Assembly (NCBI GenBank): GCA_026826555.1
Contig: JAKSZT010054308.1
Span: 1,744,029-1,808,028, forward strand
Direction of reading: 5' to 3'
Origin: Tolypeutes matacus
Taxonomy: Eukaryota; Chordata; Mammalia; Cingulata; Chlamyphoridae
Length of the DNA: 64,000 nt
The position numbers were made by a program, and so were the translations under genes. Below are positions 45,705-59,890 of the stretch, in pieces; position 1 is the first letter of the stretch; the number at the start of each line of letters is the position of its first letter. Under the pieces are notes generated by a model. That model ran no database searches and had not been told where the DNA came from. It worked only from the letters and a program-made list of their open reading frames with translations.

Positions 45705-46290
45705 TTTTTAAAAATTGCGGTAACATATATGTAACAGAAAATTTCCCATTTTAGCAATTTTTAATTGTACACTTCAGTGGTATTGATTACATTCACAATA
45801 TTGTGTTAACATCACCACCATCCATTACCAAGACTTTCATGATCCCAAAAAGATTCTATTAAGCAATACCTCTCTATTTTCCCTTCCCCTTGCCCCTGGT
45901 AACCTCTTATCTCGGAATTTGCATATTCTAAGTTTTTCATATAAGTGAAATCATATAATATTTGTCCTTTTATGTTTGACTTATTTTGCTCACATAATGC
46001 TTTCAAAGTGCATCCATGTTGTAGCATTCATCAGAGTTTCATTCTTTTTTTTTTTGAGGCTAATATTCCATTGTATGTATATACCCCATTTTGTTTATCC
46101 ATTTATCTGCTGATGGACAACAAAGGTTGTTTCCACATTTTGGCTATTGTGAATAATGCTGCTATGAACATCGGTGTACAATCCGAGTCGCTGCTTTCAA
46201 TTCTTTTGGGTATATACCTAGAAATGGAACTGCCAGATCATATGGTAATTCTATGTCCATTTGTTTTTCCTCACTGACCAAACTATCAAC
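45705..46290 (-). mobile_element. Old L1 (L1M-type) 3' end, antisense
   Basis: Matches the mammalian L1M 3' region in reverse: 'attgcggtaacatatatgta', 'cattcacaatattgtg', 'ttccattgtatgtatatacc', 'ttttgggtatatacctag'. No open reading frame survives. Confidence 0.75.
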
Positions 46291-46489
46291 TGTTGTTTAA
46301 ATTACTCTTTTGTGGATTGTTTTGGTAAAAATCCATCAGGAGTTTTTCTTTTTATCTAATTTTGCAGGATCTGGACTTTTCATCCCCAGTGATGTATTAT
46401 TCTTGCTCACCTCCCTAAATTACATTATGTTGTTGTGTATCTACTTTTACTGGAACCTCATCTAAGAGTACTCTCCCCTTAGCTCTCAG

Positions 46490-46690
46490 AGCTTTGACCA
46501 CACTGCCTTTTCTCCCCTGAAATATGCCAGGATCATTCCAGCTTTGGGGTTTTGCACTCACAAGCTCTTCCCTCAGCTTGGAATGCTCTTCCCCTAGATC
46601 TCTGCATGGTTCCCTCCTTGCGTTTCAGATTTCAGCTTAAATATCACCTCCTCAGAGGTTCTTCCTGCCTACCAGTAGCCAGCTCTTACT
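46490..46690 (-). mobile_element. L2 3' end fragment, antisense
   Basis: 'cttggaatgctcttcccc' and 'aaatatcacctcctcagagg' are typical of the L2 3' end. Confidence 0.65.
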
Positions 46691-47034
46691 GGCTCATGAA
46701 AACAGATTGAGATGTTTCTTCAAACCTCCGTATTCGGTGACGTTATGTTGTGACAGCCATGGTGGAAGTATTAATGCCACAGAAATCAGCAAACACCACA
46801 AGTCAAGGCTTTCTTCCAGAGAGGTGATTGTTAAACTTTACCAGCACACCCATGACTGGAACTCACACACTTTGTCCCATCCATTTCTTTTACAATTAAC
46901 CAGGCCTTCAGATATCACCTGGGTAATCTTCATTCCTCCTTTATGCCAAATGGACATTCTAAACATTTGGTAATTATTGAGGTGATGCTTCTGTCTCCAT
47001 CATTTCTTTCTTCTCATTCCTTGCCAAGTGTGTT

Positions 47035-47625
47035 AGTGTTGCCAAGATTAGAAGTCTTGGAAAGGTAGGGGTGGTGAGAATGTGGGAAAAGGATGTGGGA
47101 ATGTAAATTGGCACACTCCTTTTGGAAGACAACTTAGGTAGTTCCTCTCAGTGTACATAACTTTTGATCAACAATTCCACTTTTGGGGATTTACCTACAA
47201 ATATAGCCACAGTGGTGAAAAGAATACACACACACATACACATACGTGTACATATCTTTACACATTACATATATCTTTACATTAGCGTGTGAAGACCTGT
47301 AAAGATGTGCATAGTTGCATAGATATTTATTCTGTTAAAGTTGGATAATTTATTTAACTTCTTTGAGTATGAGTTTCCTAATCTGTAAAATGTGGATAAT
47401 AACAGTAACAACCTCATAGAATTGTTCTAATTAACATATGCAAAGCAGTTAGAACAATGTACCTAGTAAGCATTATGTATGTGATATAGTTATTATTAAT
47501 ATTACACAGAGGAAAAGGATTGGAAGGAGACATAATTAATTTTAACTATGGCTTACCCTAGGTGTAGCTTGGGGGTGGAAGAGACTTGGGGAGGACTTTC
47601 TTTTTTATGTTTACACTTATGAGTG
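47035..47625 (+). mobile_element. Old L1 fragment
   Basis: 'gtaaattggcacactccttt' and 'caacaattccacttttgggg' are remnants of the L1M ORF2/3' junction in sense orientation. Heavily decayed, with CA-rich low complexity at about 47224-47260. Confidence 0.55.
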
Positions 47626-47642
47626 GCTAAAGATGGGTAAAT

Positions 47643-47843
47643 TTGTGCGGGCTTGGGCGGCACATATAATAAAATTGGAATAACACAGAGATGATCATTA
47701 GCATGGCCCCAGCACTAGGAAGAGGCGCAAGTTCGTGAAACTTTCCAAATTTTTATGTGGAAACTCTGTATTTTAAGCATGATTCTCCTGTAAATCTGTA
47801 ACTTCTCTAATAAAAAAACAAAAACAAAAACAAGCAAACAAAA
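47643..47843 (+). pseudogene. U6 snRNA / L1-tail chimeric retropseudogene
   Basis: 47644-47754 is a diverged U6 snRNA: the GTGC start, 'ggcacatata', 'aaaattggaa', 'gattagcatggcccc'-like core and the 3' 'ttcgtgaaac ttcca' part followed by a T run. It continues directly into an L1-like 3' end ('ctgtaaatctgtaacttctc', then AATAAA-like and poly(A)). Both parts lie inside one pair of direct repeats, 'atgggtaaat' at 47633-47642 and 47844-47853. Many substitutions in the U6 part, and no snRNA promoter recognised upstream. Confidence 0.85.
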
Positions 47844-48129
47844 ATGGGTAAATGAAACCAACTGAAAAATAGTAAAGAAATTTTTTAAGTCCCGGATACA
47901 GCTCGGTCTCGCTGGGGTTTTCCTCAGCAATTCTTTTTGATTAGGCTCCTAGTCGCAAGGTGTAGTACAAAATTTAAAGGGTGTCAGTTTACCCCTTCCT
48001 GGAGATGAAACGCTGACATCCTCAAGATAGCTAACCTTCTCAACATGGCGACAGATCTGTGTTATGAGTATCATTTAGAGACCATCTGAAAATGGCAGCC
48101 CCCTCCTCGTTCCATCACAGACAGCACTA

Positions 48130-48254
48130 AAGAGAAAGACCTTCACAAGATGGTGGCAGAAGCGCTAAGCGTCACTTCCGGTAGGACGCCTAATATAAGG
48201 AGCAGGATTTCCGCTTTCGCTCTTTTCCGGCGGTGACGACCTCCCCACGAGAAC
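48130..48254 (+). promoter_or_regulatory. RPS27: RPS27 promoter and TOP 5'UTR
   Basis: An ETS-type site (ACTTCCGGTAGG, about 48173-48184) and a TATA-like TAATATAAGG (about 48191-48200) lie just upstream of the pyrimidine tract CTCTTTTCC (from 48220). A terminal oligopyrimidine start is expected of ribosomal-protein mRNAs, so transcription most likely begins at 48220-48222, giving a 5'UTR of about 33 bases. Confidence 0.8.
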
Positions 48255-49856
<1,602 letters not shown>

Positions 49857-49892
49857 AAGCTCCCTGAAGGAAGGCGAGTGGGATACCATCCC

Positions 49893-49898
49893 AATAAA
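49893..49898 (+). other. RPS27: RPS27 polyadenylation signal
   Basis: AATAAA 36 bases after the stop codon, giving the very short 3'UTR usual for ribosomal-protein mRNAs. Confidence 0.85.
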
Positions 49899-50195
49899 CA
49901 TTTTGGATACATCCTGTTTATTGTCTTGTTTTACTGCTAGGAAGTTCCTGCCTCAAATATTCAGGGGCAATCAGAAGAGTGGAATACTAGAGTCATTTGG
50001 GGCAAGTAAGTGACTTAGTACTTAAAGTCTGTATGGGACATTTTTATCCACCTGGTATCACTGGATAAATCTTTTAGAGCATGATAAGCTGGGATACTGT
50101 TTTAATGGGATTTTTACTTTGGTTGTTAAGTTTTCTTAGAATTAAAAACTAACAGTTAAAAGAAACAATCTACCACTTAAACAGGAAAAGAAAGC

Positions 50196-50201
50196 TTTAT
50201 T
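50196..50201 (-). other. NUP210L: NUP210L polyadenylation signal
   Basis: Minus-strand AATAAA about 104 bases beyond the NUP210L stop. RPS27 and NUP210L therefore converge with about 260 bases between transcript ends. Confidence 0.7.
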
Positions 50202-50304
50202 TACAGTTCTCAGAAGCCTTGTTTGGGGCTTCTGAGTGTAGAAATTGCTGCTCTAGGACTAGAAATATCCATTTTCCAGTTAAGGTGACGGGTCCAGGCG
50301 CAGA

Positions 50305-53300
50305 TTAGTGTCTTATACTCCATAGCCAATATTGTAGCCGACTCTGGGCTAGTGGGGGTTGTGGACTCACGAAGGGAGTGGGGGGAGAGTGTGTAGAGGA
50401 ATAAGAACCTAAAAGAAAAGGGGGAAGGCAGGTGATGAAGGCTCAGGTGACTAAAACATGTCTATAGGAACTTTTCAAAAAGGAGGATAGTGCTGCTTTA
50501 CCTGGCTGTGATGTTCCTAGAGTTGGTACATAAACAACTGGAACTGTCTGTATCTTGTTTAGGAAGGCATTATATGCTGGAAAAGGGATAAGAGGTATCA
50601 CAAAAATGGTTTATATGATTCAGTTGGAGGGAGAAAGAACTTTTAAGTCACTTTAAATATTGCTAGAAAAATGGTAATATCAAATTGATAATAATAACTT
50701 ATACCAATTTTTTTTTTTTTCTCATTTAGCCCAGTGATTTGAGGTATTTACTTTCAACTTCTGGCTGAAAGATGGAAGGGGGGGGGAGTGCACGTCTGGT
50801 GACTCAACGTCATCTCTAGCTATGAATTTAAGCCATTTGCTGCATCCAGTTTATTGCTTCTCGGTAGAAGTCAGTTTGAGTAGGATCCTTTTATCTACTA
50901 GATGACTAGGATATGGTAGGTTAAAATAGTTTCAACTGCTTGTGACAAATTAGATGTGATAAACAATTTCATCCTCATCTAGTTTGTGAAATAGCAGTTT
51001 CCAGGTCCGTGGTGCTGAATATTAAGGACTCCTTACCCAGAAAGATGAAAGCTGTTGACGCTAACACTGCAAAGAGGGTAAAGAGGAGGATCTGGTAAGA
51101 ACCAGTAAGCTGCTGGAGGACACCTGAATCTTCACATTGATCTATAGATTGGCCAGGATAAAACAAAATAGTAGTTATTTGATCAGACATCCAGGGTGCA
51201 GGTGCTGCATTTAAAAATGTGTGGTCATAAGAATGGCAGAAGTACGCAAAACTCAGCTCTCTAATGAAATTGTTTTGCTTCTTACCAGAGAAAAGAGGAT
51301 TTCAGGTGAAAACTCTTTTGGCTTCTTCCTATCACCAAAGTGATAAAATCCTCTGCCACCTTAAGATTCTTGTTAACCTTTTTTGTGTACTCGGTTCCAT
51401 TACCAAACTTGTGAAACTCTATACTGACAATTTCTAATTCTTGTCCAACCTGAAACATTTTGGCCACACCAGATATTTTTATTTTAAAATAACTTCAGAC
51501 TTACAGAAAATTGCAAGGAAACTCCCATATATCCTTTACCCAGATTCACCCATTTTTCCCATCTGTCCTTTTATTTTTAAAATAATTGTAGATAACAATG
51601 ACCTCTTAAATCCAGGTTCCCTTTGTCATTTTATACAAGATGTCACTTCTAGGGGAGTGTTATAGATGTATCTAACCTTGTCCTCAATAAAACTTTGGAC
51701 TTGTGTGTTTTTGAAGCATACTTCAAAAAGCATCTATTTCAAACTCTAGAAATGCGTTTCCTTGCACCCTATGTCAAATGTGCATACCCCTCACCCTGCT
51801 AACCACCTGAATTTCCAGGTCTAACCATAAAATTGGTTGTTAGGTCCTCAAACCTGGATCCTATTTTGAATCCTTAATATAGGCCTCAACCTAGCTCTGG
51901 TTGGGTTGGATATTTGTTATCTAACTTCCCACCCATCATGACTGCACTGTTGCCATGGAAGTTGCCAAGAAGTACAGAGGGGTTCTTAACCACTTTTTGT
52001 GCCATAGACAACTATAGCAGCCTGGTGAAGCCTAAGAAATTAGGAATTAGGAGTAATTTTTAAATGCATAAAAATATAATTGGCTTCCTTTGTATTCCTA
52101 CAAAGGAAGCCAATTATATCAAAGTACAATTAATTAAGATAAAAACGTAATTTTTGACATTTATATTGAAGTTATCAATGTGAAAAATATTAAAAAGCCT
52201 AAAGATCTAGCAGCAGTTCTGATTACCACTGTAATTTTGAAGTGATGAGGAATACTTTGAGATCTGACGATCAACATAAAACTATCTGGCCTGTTAGGGA
52301 CAAAGTCACATAATGCTAGTTTCACTATGGCTTGTCTATATTCATAATTGATGGAAATGCTAACTTTCAATTAGAGGTTAATTGACCTTTGTGGGGATCC
52401 ATAGACTGTAGGTTAAAAACTGTTCTAATAGAGCATAAAAGGCCAAAAAATTGGAGTTGAACTCTTCCAAGTGGTGGAACCTTAAACATCTCAATTTCCT
52501 CAACTCTTAAGAGAAAAACATCTGCCTCCCAGAGTTGTGAGAGTAGGGGGAAGATGGAGGTGATAAATAGATTCTGAGGATAGCTCTCTAGCTTGCCTAA
52601 CACATCTTTCTAAACTTATATACCTTTCCCACCCAAACTTGGCATCATATCTAAAGGGCGAGTATGAAGTCTTGGTTCTGGGATTATCACTAGCCCTTTA
52701 CCTGATGCAAAAGGATCTGAAGAAAATGAAACATCAAGAGATTTAAAATAGGGTAAATTCACACTTACAAAGCTGGCAAATTCATGTCACACTGCCATAC
52801 TTATTATTTTTTTTTTTTAAAGATTTTATTTATTCATTTATCCCCCCCTTGCTGCTTGTGCTCCCTGGGTCAGGTAACCACGCCGTGCGGGCGGGCCTGC
52901 CCTCACCAGGAGGCCCCGGGAACTGAATCCAAGCCCTACCCATCGAGCCACAGCCGCCTCCCCATACTTTTTCTTTTTCTTTTTTTTTTTTTTACTGGGA
53001 GGTACTGGGCATCGAACCCTGGTCTCTCCATATGGTAGACGGACGCCGAACCTCTTGAGCCACATCCGTTTCCCCATACTTATTCTTAATATAACTTATC
53101 TAGCTAGTGATAAGCTACCTGAAGGTTTATATTTTGGGAAGGTTTAGGAGATAAAGATTCCTGCTCCAGCTAGCGTGAATAACCTTGGTCAAGTGGCTGA
53201 ATGATTCTAGTTAAAGTGTGAATACATTTTATTTTCTTCCCCTCTAGATTAAAAATAGAAGCTCTTAATGCTCACCTGTACCAGCCTTATCCTTCTTAGC

Positions 53301-56300
53301 TCTCACCAGCACAGCCTCACTTTGACTGGTGAGCATACAGGAAATGTTGATGAAAACAGGTGATGCCATTTGCTGGAGGGAAGTGAAGTTGACAACTTTT
53401 ACCGGGTAGATGGCCAGGCCAGGCGTGAGGGGAGAGTGCCTATGGCCAGAGACCACCAGAACTGGGGAGCTGGGGAAGACCTTGGAGAAAAGATAAAATG
53501 ACACTTGTTTGAAGGAAGAAAAATCAGTTTTGTGTTAATGTTCCCAGTCTTTTTTTCTAGTTCTTGCTCTCTGAAGTTTTAAGTCATTTACTATGTTACC
53601 CCCTTGAAGGACACAAAGGGAAAAAAAAAATGAGTTACAAGAAAAGAATAGCCTTCAAAAAAGCTTTAAAAGTAGAATTTTAAAGATTGTTCTCTAGTAC
53701 TGGTCTTCCAGACTGACAAACTCGTGACCTAGATTTCAGACTTGTTGAAACATGCAGGGTGAAGGGTGAAGAGGGTAGATTTTCTTAGGTTTAAAAATCG
53801 CCTATGGTAATTTTCTTCAGGTTACTCAGTAACTTCCATTACCCTTGGACTGAGGAAAATCTCTTGAAATCCTAATTTCCAGTTTTGTTTTGGTTCAGTT
53901 CTTAACATACCTCTAACTTCTCAAGAACTCTGTCCACTCCCAGTACTCTTATCTCCCCGATGTCTTGTTTGTGGCTAAGAACCAATTCTGACTGGTTAAT
54001 GTAAAAAGCTGGGATGAAAGGAATGAGAATTCTTTGCATTCCATTCTTGCTACGTTCACTGACAAGTGTGGCCCACCCGTAGACAGAGGTGTCAGCCATG
54101 CTGAGGCCCTGGAGCAGCTCCTCTGACTGGGGTCGAACTTGGATTAGGCAGACATAAACTCCTGAAAAAAGAAAAAAAGTTAGCAGGAACTTTCCCAGGC
54201 TCCATTGAGCCAAGTGAATTAGAATAGAAAGGAAAATGGTGACATGTAAATTGCAAAAGAGAAAATGTAGTGAACTCATAGTTTGAGTATTCTGAGTCAT
54301 CCCACTAGTGGCCACTATGGGGAAGTACCAAAGGGAGAAAAAGTAATCCCAGGGAACCCACAACGGAATTTGAAGGGTACGATTACTGATATACCAACAT
54401 ACTGGGGAGCCTTAGGTAATATAGTACGAAAAGAGCAATTAAGTATTGAGAGGATATAGAATGGAGGAGTTGGTAAGATCAGGAATGGTTTGTGAGTATG
54501 GTTTAATCCTCTCAAACCAGCTCCGCCTCTTGATGTCCCTATTACTTTCAATGGAATTGTTTTTCTAGTTACCCATACTCAAACCTCAACTGTCTTCTGA
54601 CATCTTATTCCCTCAACCCTATAACCCTATATTCAATCATTTTCCAAATCTTGTAAAAAAAAAAAAAAACTTCTGCAACACTCTAAATTGCCTGAAATGT
54701 CCTGTTCCCTTCACATCTAGCTCGCTCCTAGTCATCCTTCTAAGTCATCTCTTCTGTAAAACTTGAACTCTCAGGTTTGCTGTAGATAACTCCTTTCTCT
54801 CTACTGTCCTCGTATCCATGTATATACTTGTGTTATTCCTCTTTGTACCTCTAGTTCCTGTCCTGGGATGAGGCATACATTTGGTGCTCAATAGTATGTT
54901 TTTTTTTGTTTTTTTTTTTTTAAAGATTTTATTTATTTATTCATTTATCCCCCCCTTGCTGCTTGTGCTCCCTGGGTCAGCTAACCACGCCGTGCGGGCA
55001 GGTTTGCCTTCACCAGGAGGCCCCGGGAACCGAACCCGGGGCCTCCCATGTGGTAAACGGGAGCCCTACTGATTGAGCCACAGCCGCTTCCCTCAATAGT
55101 ATGTTGAACGGTTGCTTATTTGTACCATTCAAACTTTAGAGGCTGTCCCATGTTGTGTAGCCCAAATGCCTTACATTTGACATTTATCCTCATTTTAGGT
55201 AAGTTAATTTATAATTATTCCAACTTCATGCCTAGTTCCACTTTCCAACTTTGTTAATGCTGTTTTTCTGCTTGGAATATCCTTAAGTCAACAGTAAACA
55301 TTCAAATACTGTACTGGATGCTGGGAAATAAAAGATGGAATGAGACATAATCCAAACCCTTAGAGATAATAGGGACTAACAATTATAAAGTATAGTAAAC
55401 ATATCATAGAAAAACAGTTGGCATGTTTAAAAGTTTGATGAATGGATTAGACAGGCATGTTGAGAAAGATTCCACAGTTACACATCAGATGAAACTGGAA
55501 AGTATAAATGCAGTTCAGTAAGAGAGTGGCAATTGTACACATGAAAACTGAAGGGGGGAACCAGAAGCAATTGGCAGAACCAACCTTTCTCTATGTTGAA
55601 ATCTGAATGGACGTGGAAAACTTTACTTGCTGGAATGTCTAGCAAGGTATTACTGAACTGTACATGGCACAGCATGAGGGTCTCTGGAAGAAGTGTTGTA
55701 ATGGCCAAAGCCTGACCTGGGGTACAGGATCCTAATAAGCAGAAAAAGGTAAATAACTATGTTGCAAGAATTTGTAAAAGAAGAGACAATTATATGGAGG
55801 CAGTTTGGTATAAAAACATAAGCAAGAAAGAGGATCAGGTTCTGCCTGATTTGCCCAGCTCTGTTGTCTCATTACAATCCAGGTAAAAGAATACTAAGAC
55901 CCTTGCCTCTGCTAATTGTGAATGACTGCTGGGATTTCCATAATCAATCTTATGGGTGATGGTCCCTTTCGAAGATTATTTTAGAACTCTTAAGGGGAGT
56001 AAAACAGATTACAAGGTAATTGGACAGCTATCAAAAATGAAGCACTATGGTTGGGAGGTGGTTTTTAAGTCCAGGAGGGTTTGTTTTCTATAATGGATTC
56101 ATATATGATTCAAGTCAGAGATTCCTGGAAGTGTTGCTTTATCAGGAGTCAATGTTTGGATCAGCTGCATTGAGTAGCATTCTTCTAGATTGAATAGGAA
56201 TTGGTGTCCTCTTTGCCACTGCACATTTTCTCAGTGGTGTCCCTTTGCTGAAGTTCTTTTCCAGTTGCCTGCGGTTCATGACCATCTTTTAGAGAGTCAG

Positions 56301-57342
56301 CAAAAGCAAAGGGACTGTTGTATGAAGTTATACTATGAAGAAACATTCAGTACTTTCTTTCTGTAAAAGAAGCTAAATATTTTAAATACAGAATACTCTT
56401 TATATATGGGTTATATTTATAATAAAATTAGATATCTAATAACATGAAAATAAGTGCTCTAAAGTTGAACAACAGGGCAAATAAGAGTTACACTTATCTA
56501 AGTCTTATGAACAATAATGATATGAACTCTGCTTGGTTTTGAGTGTTCTCTTGGCCAGAGGAAAAAACCTGGAATTTGTTTTTAGAAGAATAAAAGATTT
56601 TGGAATAGGACATATCTACCACTTCTGCCATTAACTGGTTGTTACCTTCTGCAAGTTACTTGCTCTTAAACTTGATATTCTCATCCTTAAAATGAGGATA
56701 ACAACTACATGAGATTGTTAAATGAGAGAGGATATTAAAAAAATATCTGGACGCTATGGAGGCTTCTTGTAATTTAGTTTTCTCCCCCTTTTCTTTGACA
56801 GTAAATCATAGTCTAACAGAACAAAAGAAACACAAAAAGTATATTTGTTAAACAAAAACCTTTCAGAATTCCTAAATCTGGGGAAGCTTTTTTAAAAGAA
56901 TTGATTCCCAGGCCCTACCCCAACTTAGTAAATGCCTGGGTGGAATCTAGGAATTGGTATTTTTAAAAAGTTTTCTTGGGTAATCTTGCCATGTTTGGCA
57001 ATCCCTGGTCTAGGCCACCCTCTGTTCTCAGGCAGGGTTATAATTAGAAAGACAATAGTGACTAAAATGAGTATTTTAAAAACCTCAATCCAGTCATAAC
57101 TTCTGAGGTTTCATAGCCCTCTATGATGTATTTGATAAAATTTGGATTGCTAATCCAGAGGTAAATGAATTAAGGGAAGATGGGAACAATCATCCTCACC
57201 TATAAAGAAATTCCTGACCTTTAAGGTTGATACCATTTCTGCCAGTGGTGATGAAAAGCTTGAACACTGTTGAATTGGGGGTATTGGTGAGATAAGTCTT
57301 GAGGTCATAACTGAGAGTTAATCTTGATGCGTTGACCACCAC
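50305..57342 (-). CDS. NUP210L: Nucleoporin 210-like, last six exons (C-terminal 306 aa)
   Basis: Paralogue of the membrane nucleoporin gp210, expressed mainly in testis. Exons in transcript order: 57342-57219, 55716-55585, 54161-53911, 53480-53276, 51141-51037, 50408-50305; 921 bases, all phases agree, ending in TAA. The 5' part of the gene lies beyond the right edge, and no further exon is seen from 57343 to 64000. The encoded region is the luminal part before the membrane (NASRLTLSYDLKTYLTN; LMLCHVQFSNTLLDIPASKV; MADTSVYGWATLVSERSKNG), then one transmembrane helix (ILLFTLFAVLASTAFIFL) and a short Ser/Pro-rich cytosolic tail ending WLWSIRH. Assignment rests on synteny next to RPS27 and on the gp210-like C-terminal layout; the exon ending at 55585 uses a weak donor, GTTGGT. 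Confidence 0.87.
52806..52959 (-). mobile_element. DAS-type SINE (antisense) with internal deletion
   Basis: Poly(T), TTTATT-repeat tail, then the reversed body. The segment corresponding to 'cccgtttaccatatgggagg' near the head is missing. In a NUP210L intron. Confidence 0.85.
52975..53076 (-). mobile_element. Short tRNA-derived SINE (antisense)
   Basis: Immediately follows the previous copy. 'cccatactt'-type repeats occur before, between and after the two SINEs, pointing to successive insertion at one site. Confidence 0.85.
54901..55092 (-). mobile_element. DAS-type SINE (antisense)
   Basis: Full-length. Direct repeats 'tcaatagtatgtt' at 54888-54900 and 55093-55105. Confidence 0.93.
56870..57015. 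mobile_element. Old hAT-Charlie/MER-type remnant
   Basis: 'gaattgattcccaggcccta', 'ctgggtggaatctaggaatt' and 'tggcaatccctggtctag' resemble small non-autonomous hAT elements. The family cannot be named with certainty. Confidence 0.45.
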
Positions 57343-57855
57343 CTGTCAGCAAACCAAAGGAAAATATGTACCTGTGGTTTTAGAGAATCTGGTTCCCTCT
57401 GTCTCCACCTCTTACAACTTATTTAACCAAAAGCATCTGTTTCACACAAGTACGGATTGCCTTTCTGGAAATCACATCTGAGAACCATAAAGTCTGTTCA
57501 ACTTCCTCTAGAAGTTCTTTGTCCATTATTCCTTCTGACATATGTTCCCTTTGTATGATTCCCTATTAAAGTGCCTTTGAAGAGAAAAGCAACTTTCTTT
57601 AGGAATTTTTCTCTCTCCTTAGTTGGATATAAACTCATTCTCTCTGAAACTTCAAAGGTCTTCGTCTCTCAATATACTTGTAATGTTCTGCCTTAAATTG
57701 TAGGTTTTTAACTTTATTTTGTACATTTAATAATTGAATATTATATAAACAATTAAAAACTAAAAAGTAAACACAGGTGAATACATACATTTCTCAATTA
57801 AATGTACTGGTGTAGGTATTTTTGCACTTATTAAAAATCCCTCTTATTAGATTCT

Positions 57856-58036
57856 TTTTTTTTTTTTTTTAAAGATTTTATTTATTCATTTATCCCCCCC
57901 TTGCTGCTTGTGCTCGCTGGGTCAGCTAACCACGCCGTGCGGGCGGGCTTGCCTTCACCAGGAGGCCCCGGGAACCGAACCCGGAGCCTCCCATATGGTA
58001 AACGGGAGCCCTACTGATTGAGCCACAGCCACTTCC
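57856..58036 (-). mobile_element. DAS-type SINE (antisense)
   Basis: Full-length. Direct repeats 'ctcttattagattct' (57841-57855) and 'ctcttgttagattct' (58037-58051) differ at one base. Confidence 0.93.
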
Positions 58037-58410
58037 CTCTTGTTAGATTCTAAGTTCTGTCCAAAACTAATTGATCTTCCAACTAAAACTGTTCGATTTA
58101 CAGTCTTCCCCATTTCAATTGATGGTAACTCTATCATTCTAGTTGCTCTGCCTAAAACCTGCAGTCATTCTGGATTCTCTCTTGATTCTGTCACACTCCA
58201 CATAAAATCTGTCAGGAAATTCTGTTAGCTCTGCCTACAGAATATACACAGGATGTAACCTCCTGTGTTATCACTCTGGCCCACTATCATATCTCACCTG
58301 GATTACTGTAATAGCTTCCGAACTGGTCTCAGCTTCTACCGATGCCCCTACAGTCTACTATCAACTAGTAGCCACAGCAATCTCTATTCTCTCTCTTTTT
58401 AAATACAAGT

Positions 58411-58583
58411 GGGTTTTTTTTTTTTTTTTTACTCTCCCCTCCCTGCCCAGCTCCAGATGGCTCCCTTGTCTATCTGCTTGCTGTGTCTGCTAGTTGTCAC
58501 CGCTTATCTTATTTAGGAGGCACTGGGACCTCCCGTGTGGGAGGTGGGTGCCCAACTGCTTGAGACGGCATCCACTCCCCCCA
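58411..58583 (-). mobile_element. tRNA-derived SINE variant (antisense)
   Basis: Poly(T), then 'tatctgcttgctgtgtctgc' and the reversed head 'aggaggcactgggacctccc'. Older and more diverged than the DAS-type copies. Confidence 0.75.
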
Positions 58584-58679
58584 GTGATCTCTTTAAAACA
58601 TAATTCAGACTAGTTATTCGTCTGCTTATTTCACTTAGAATATATGCCAAAGTCCTTACAATACAAAACCTCCATTAAG

Positions 58680-58950
58680 CGCAGGTGAGTCGTCAGGCCC
58701 CGCGAGCTACGCATCAAGATGATGTAACAGGAGAGTGACACAAGGGAGAGCCAAGACGAGACGCATTGAAAAACCAGAAACTAAGGTGGTGCAGGCGGTA
58801 GGACGCCTCTCTCCCACATCGGAGATTCTGAGGATCGAATCCCAGTGAAGATAGGAGAAGGATGAGAAGAGAGGGTAGGGAATGGACACAAAACAGCAAA
58901 AACGGGGGGTGAAGGTTAAAAATGGATAAAAGTAAGTAAATCCTTAAAAA
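58680..58950 (+). mobile_element. Dimer-like tRNA-derived SINE variant
   Basis: 'gcatcaagatgatgtaacag' matches the linker seen in the 38925 element, followed by a second tRNA-like head 'taaggtggtgcaggcggtag' and B-box-like 'aggatcgaatccc'. Confidence 0.7.
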
Positions 58951-59342
58951 ATGTATAGGGGAGGAAGATGGAAGATGTGGACTATGGTTAGTAGTGACAC
59001 TTTGACGATGCTCTTTCATGATTTGTTAACAGATGTTTCGCAACAATGCAGGATGTTTGGGGGGGGTGATGTGTGAGAGCCCTGTGTGATGTCGCGTTTG
59101 TTTTGTAAGATCACAATGTTTACTGAACACTTATGGTTTATGTATGTTCATGTATGAATGATATACTTCAATAAATTTTAAAAAAACAACCTCCATTAAC
59201 ATCTATTAGACTCACTCCAACCACACTGGTTCCTTTGCTATTCCTTGAAACTCCTTGGGACTATTGCACTGGCGGTTTCCTCTGCCTGGAAAACTCTAAA
59301 ACTCATCCCCATATATCTGCATGGCTCATTTCCTCACTTTCT

Positions 59343-59890
59343 TTTTAGGAGGTACTAGGGATTGAACCCAGGACCTAGTACATGGGAAGCAGGTGCTCAA
59401 CCACGGAGCTATATCTGCTTCCCAATGAGAGTTGGTTCTTTTGTTTGCTTTTAGGAGGTACTGGGGATCGAACCTGGTACGTTGTACATGGATGCAGGCA
59501 CTCAACCATTTGAGCTACATCTACTACCTCCCTTTTTAAATTCAATTTTATTTTATTTTATTTTTTTATTTTTTTTTAATTTTTTTTATTTTTTACCGGG
59601 AGGTCCCGGGGATCGAACCCAGGTCCCTCCATATGGGAGATGGACGCCCAACCAGTTGAGCCACATCCGACTCTCCAATTCAATTTTATTGATACATATT
59701 CATAAAGCATACAATCCATGCAAAGTGTACAATCAGTGGTATTTTGTATAATCACATAGTTGTGCAATTATCACTTGTCATTTTTATTTTTTATTTATTT
59801 ATTTTTTTAACCGGGAGGTCCCGGGGATCGAACCCGGGTCCCTCCATATGGGAGACGGACGCCCAACCAGTTGAGCCACATCTGACCCTC
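59343..59890 (-). mobile_element. Cluster of four antisense tRNA-derived SINE heads
   Basis: Reversed heads at about 59343-59424, 59452-59530, 59576-59677 and 59801-59890. Each has 'gg(g)atcgaac(c)' B-box and 'gagccacat' or 'gagctacat' A-box complements. L1-derived sequence separates the last two. Confidence 0.85.

Noticed and set aside
47644..47754. Possible functional U6 snRNA gene
   Set aside because: Many substitutions, no TATA/PSE arrangement recognised upstream, and it is enclosed by a target-site duplication with an L1 tail and poly(A).
51282..51467. 61-codon minus-strand frame with a protein-like look (MFQVGQELEIVSIEFHKFG) in a NUP210L intron
   Set aside because: No family recognised, does not fit the NUP210L phases, and no splice sites frame it. 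Could be a decayed pseudogene fragment, but this cannot be supported.
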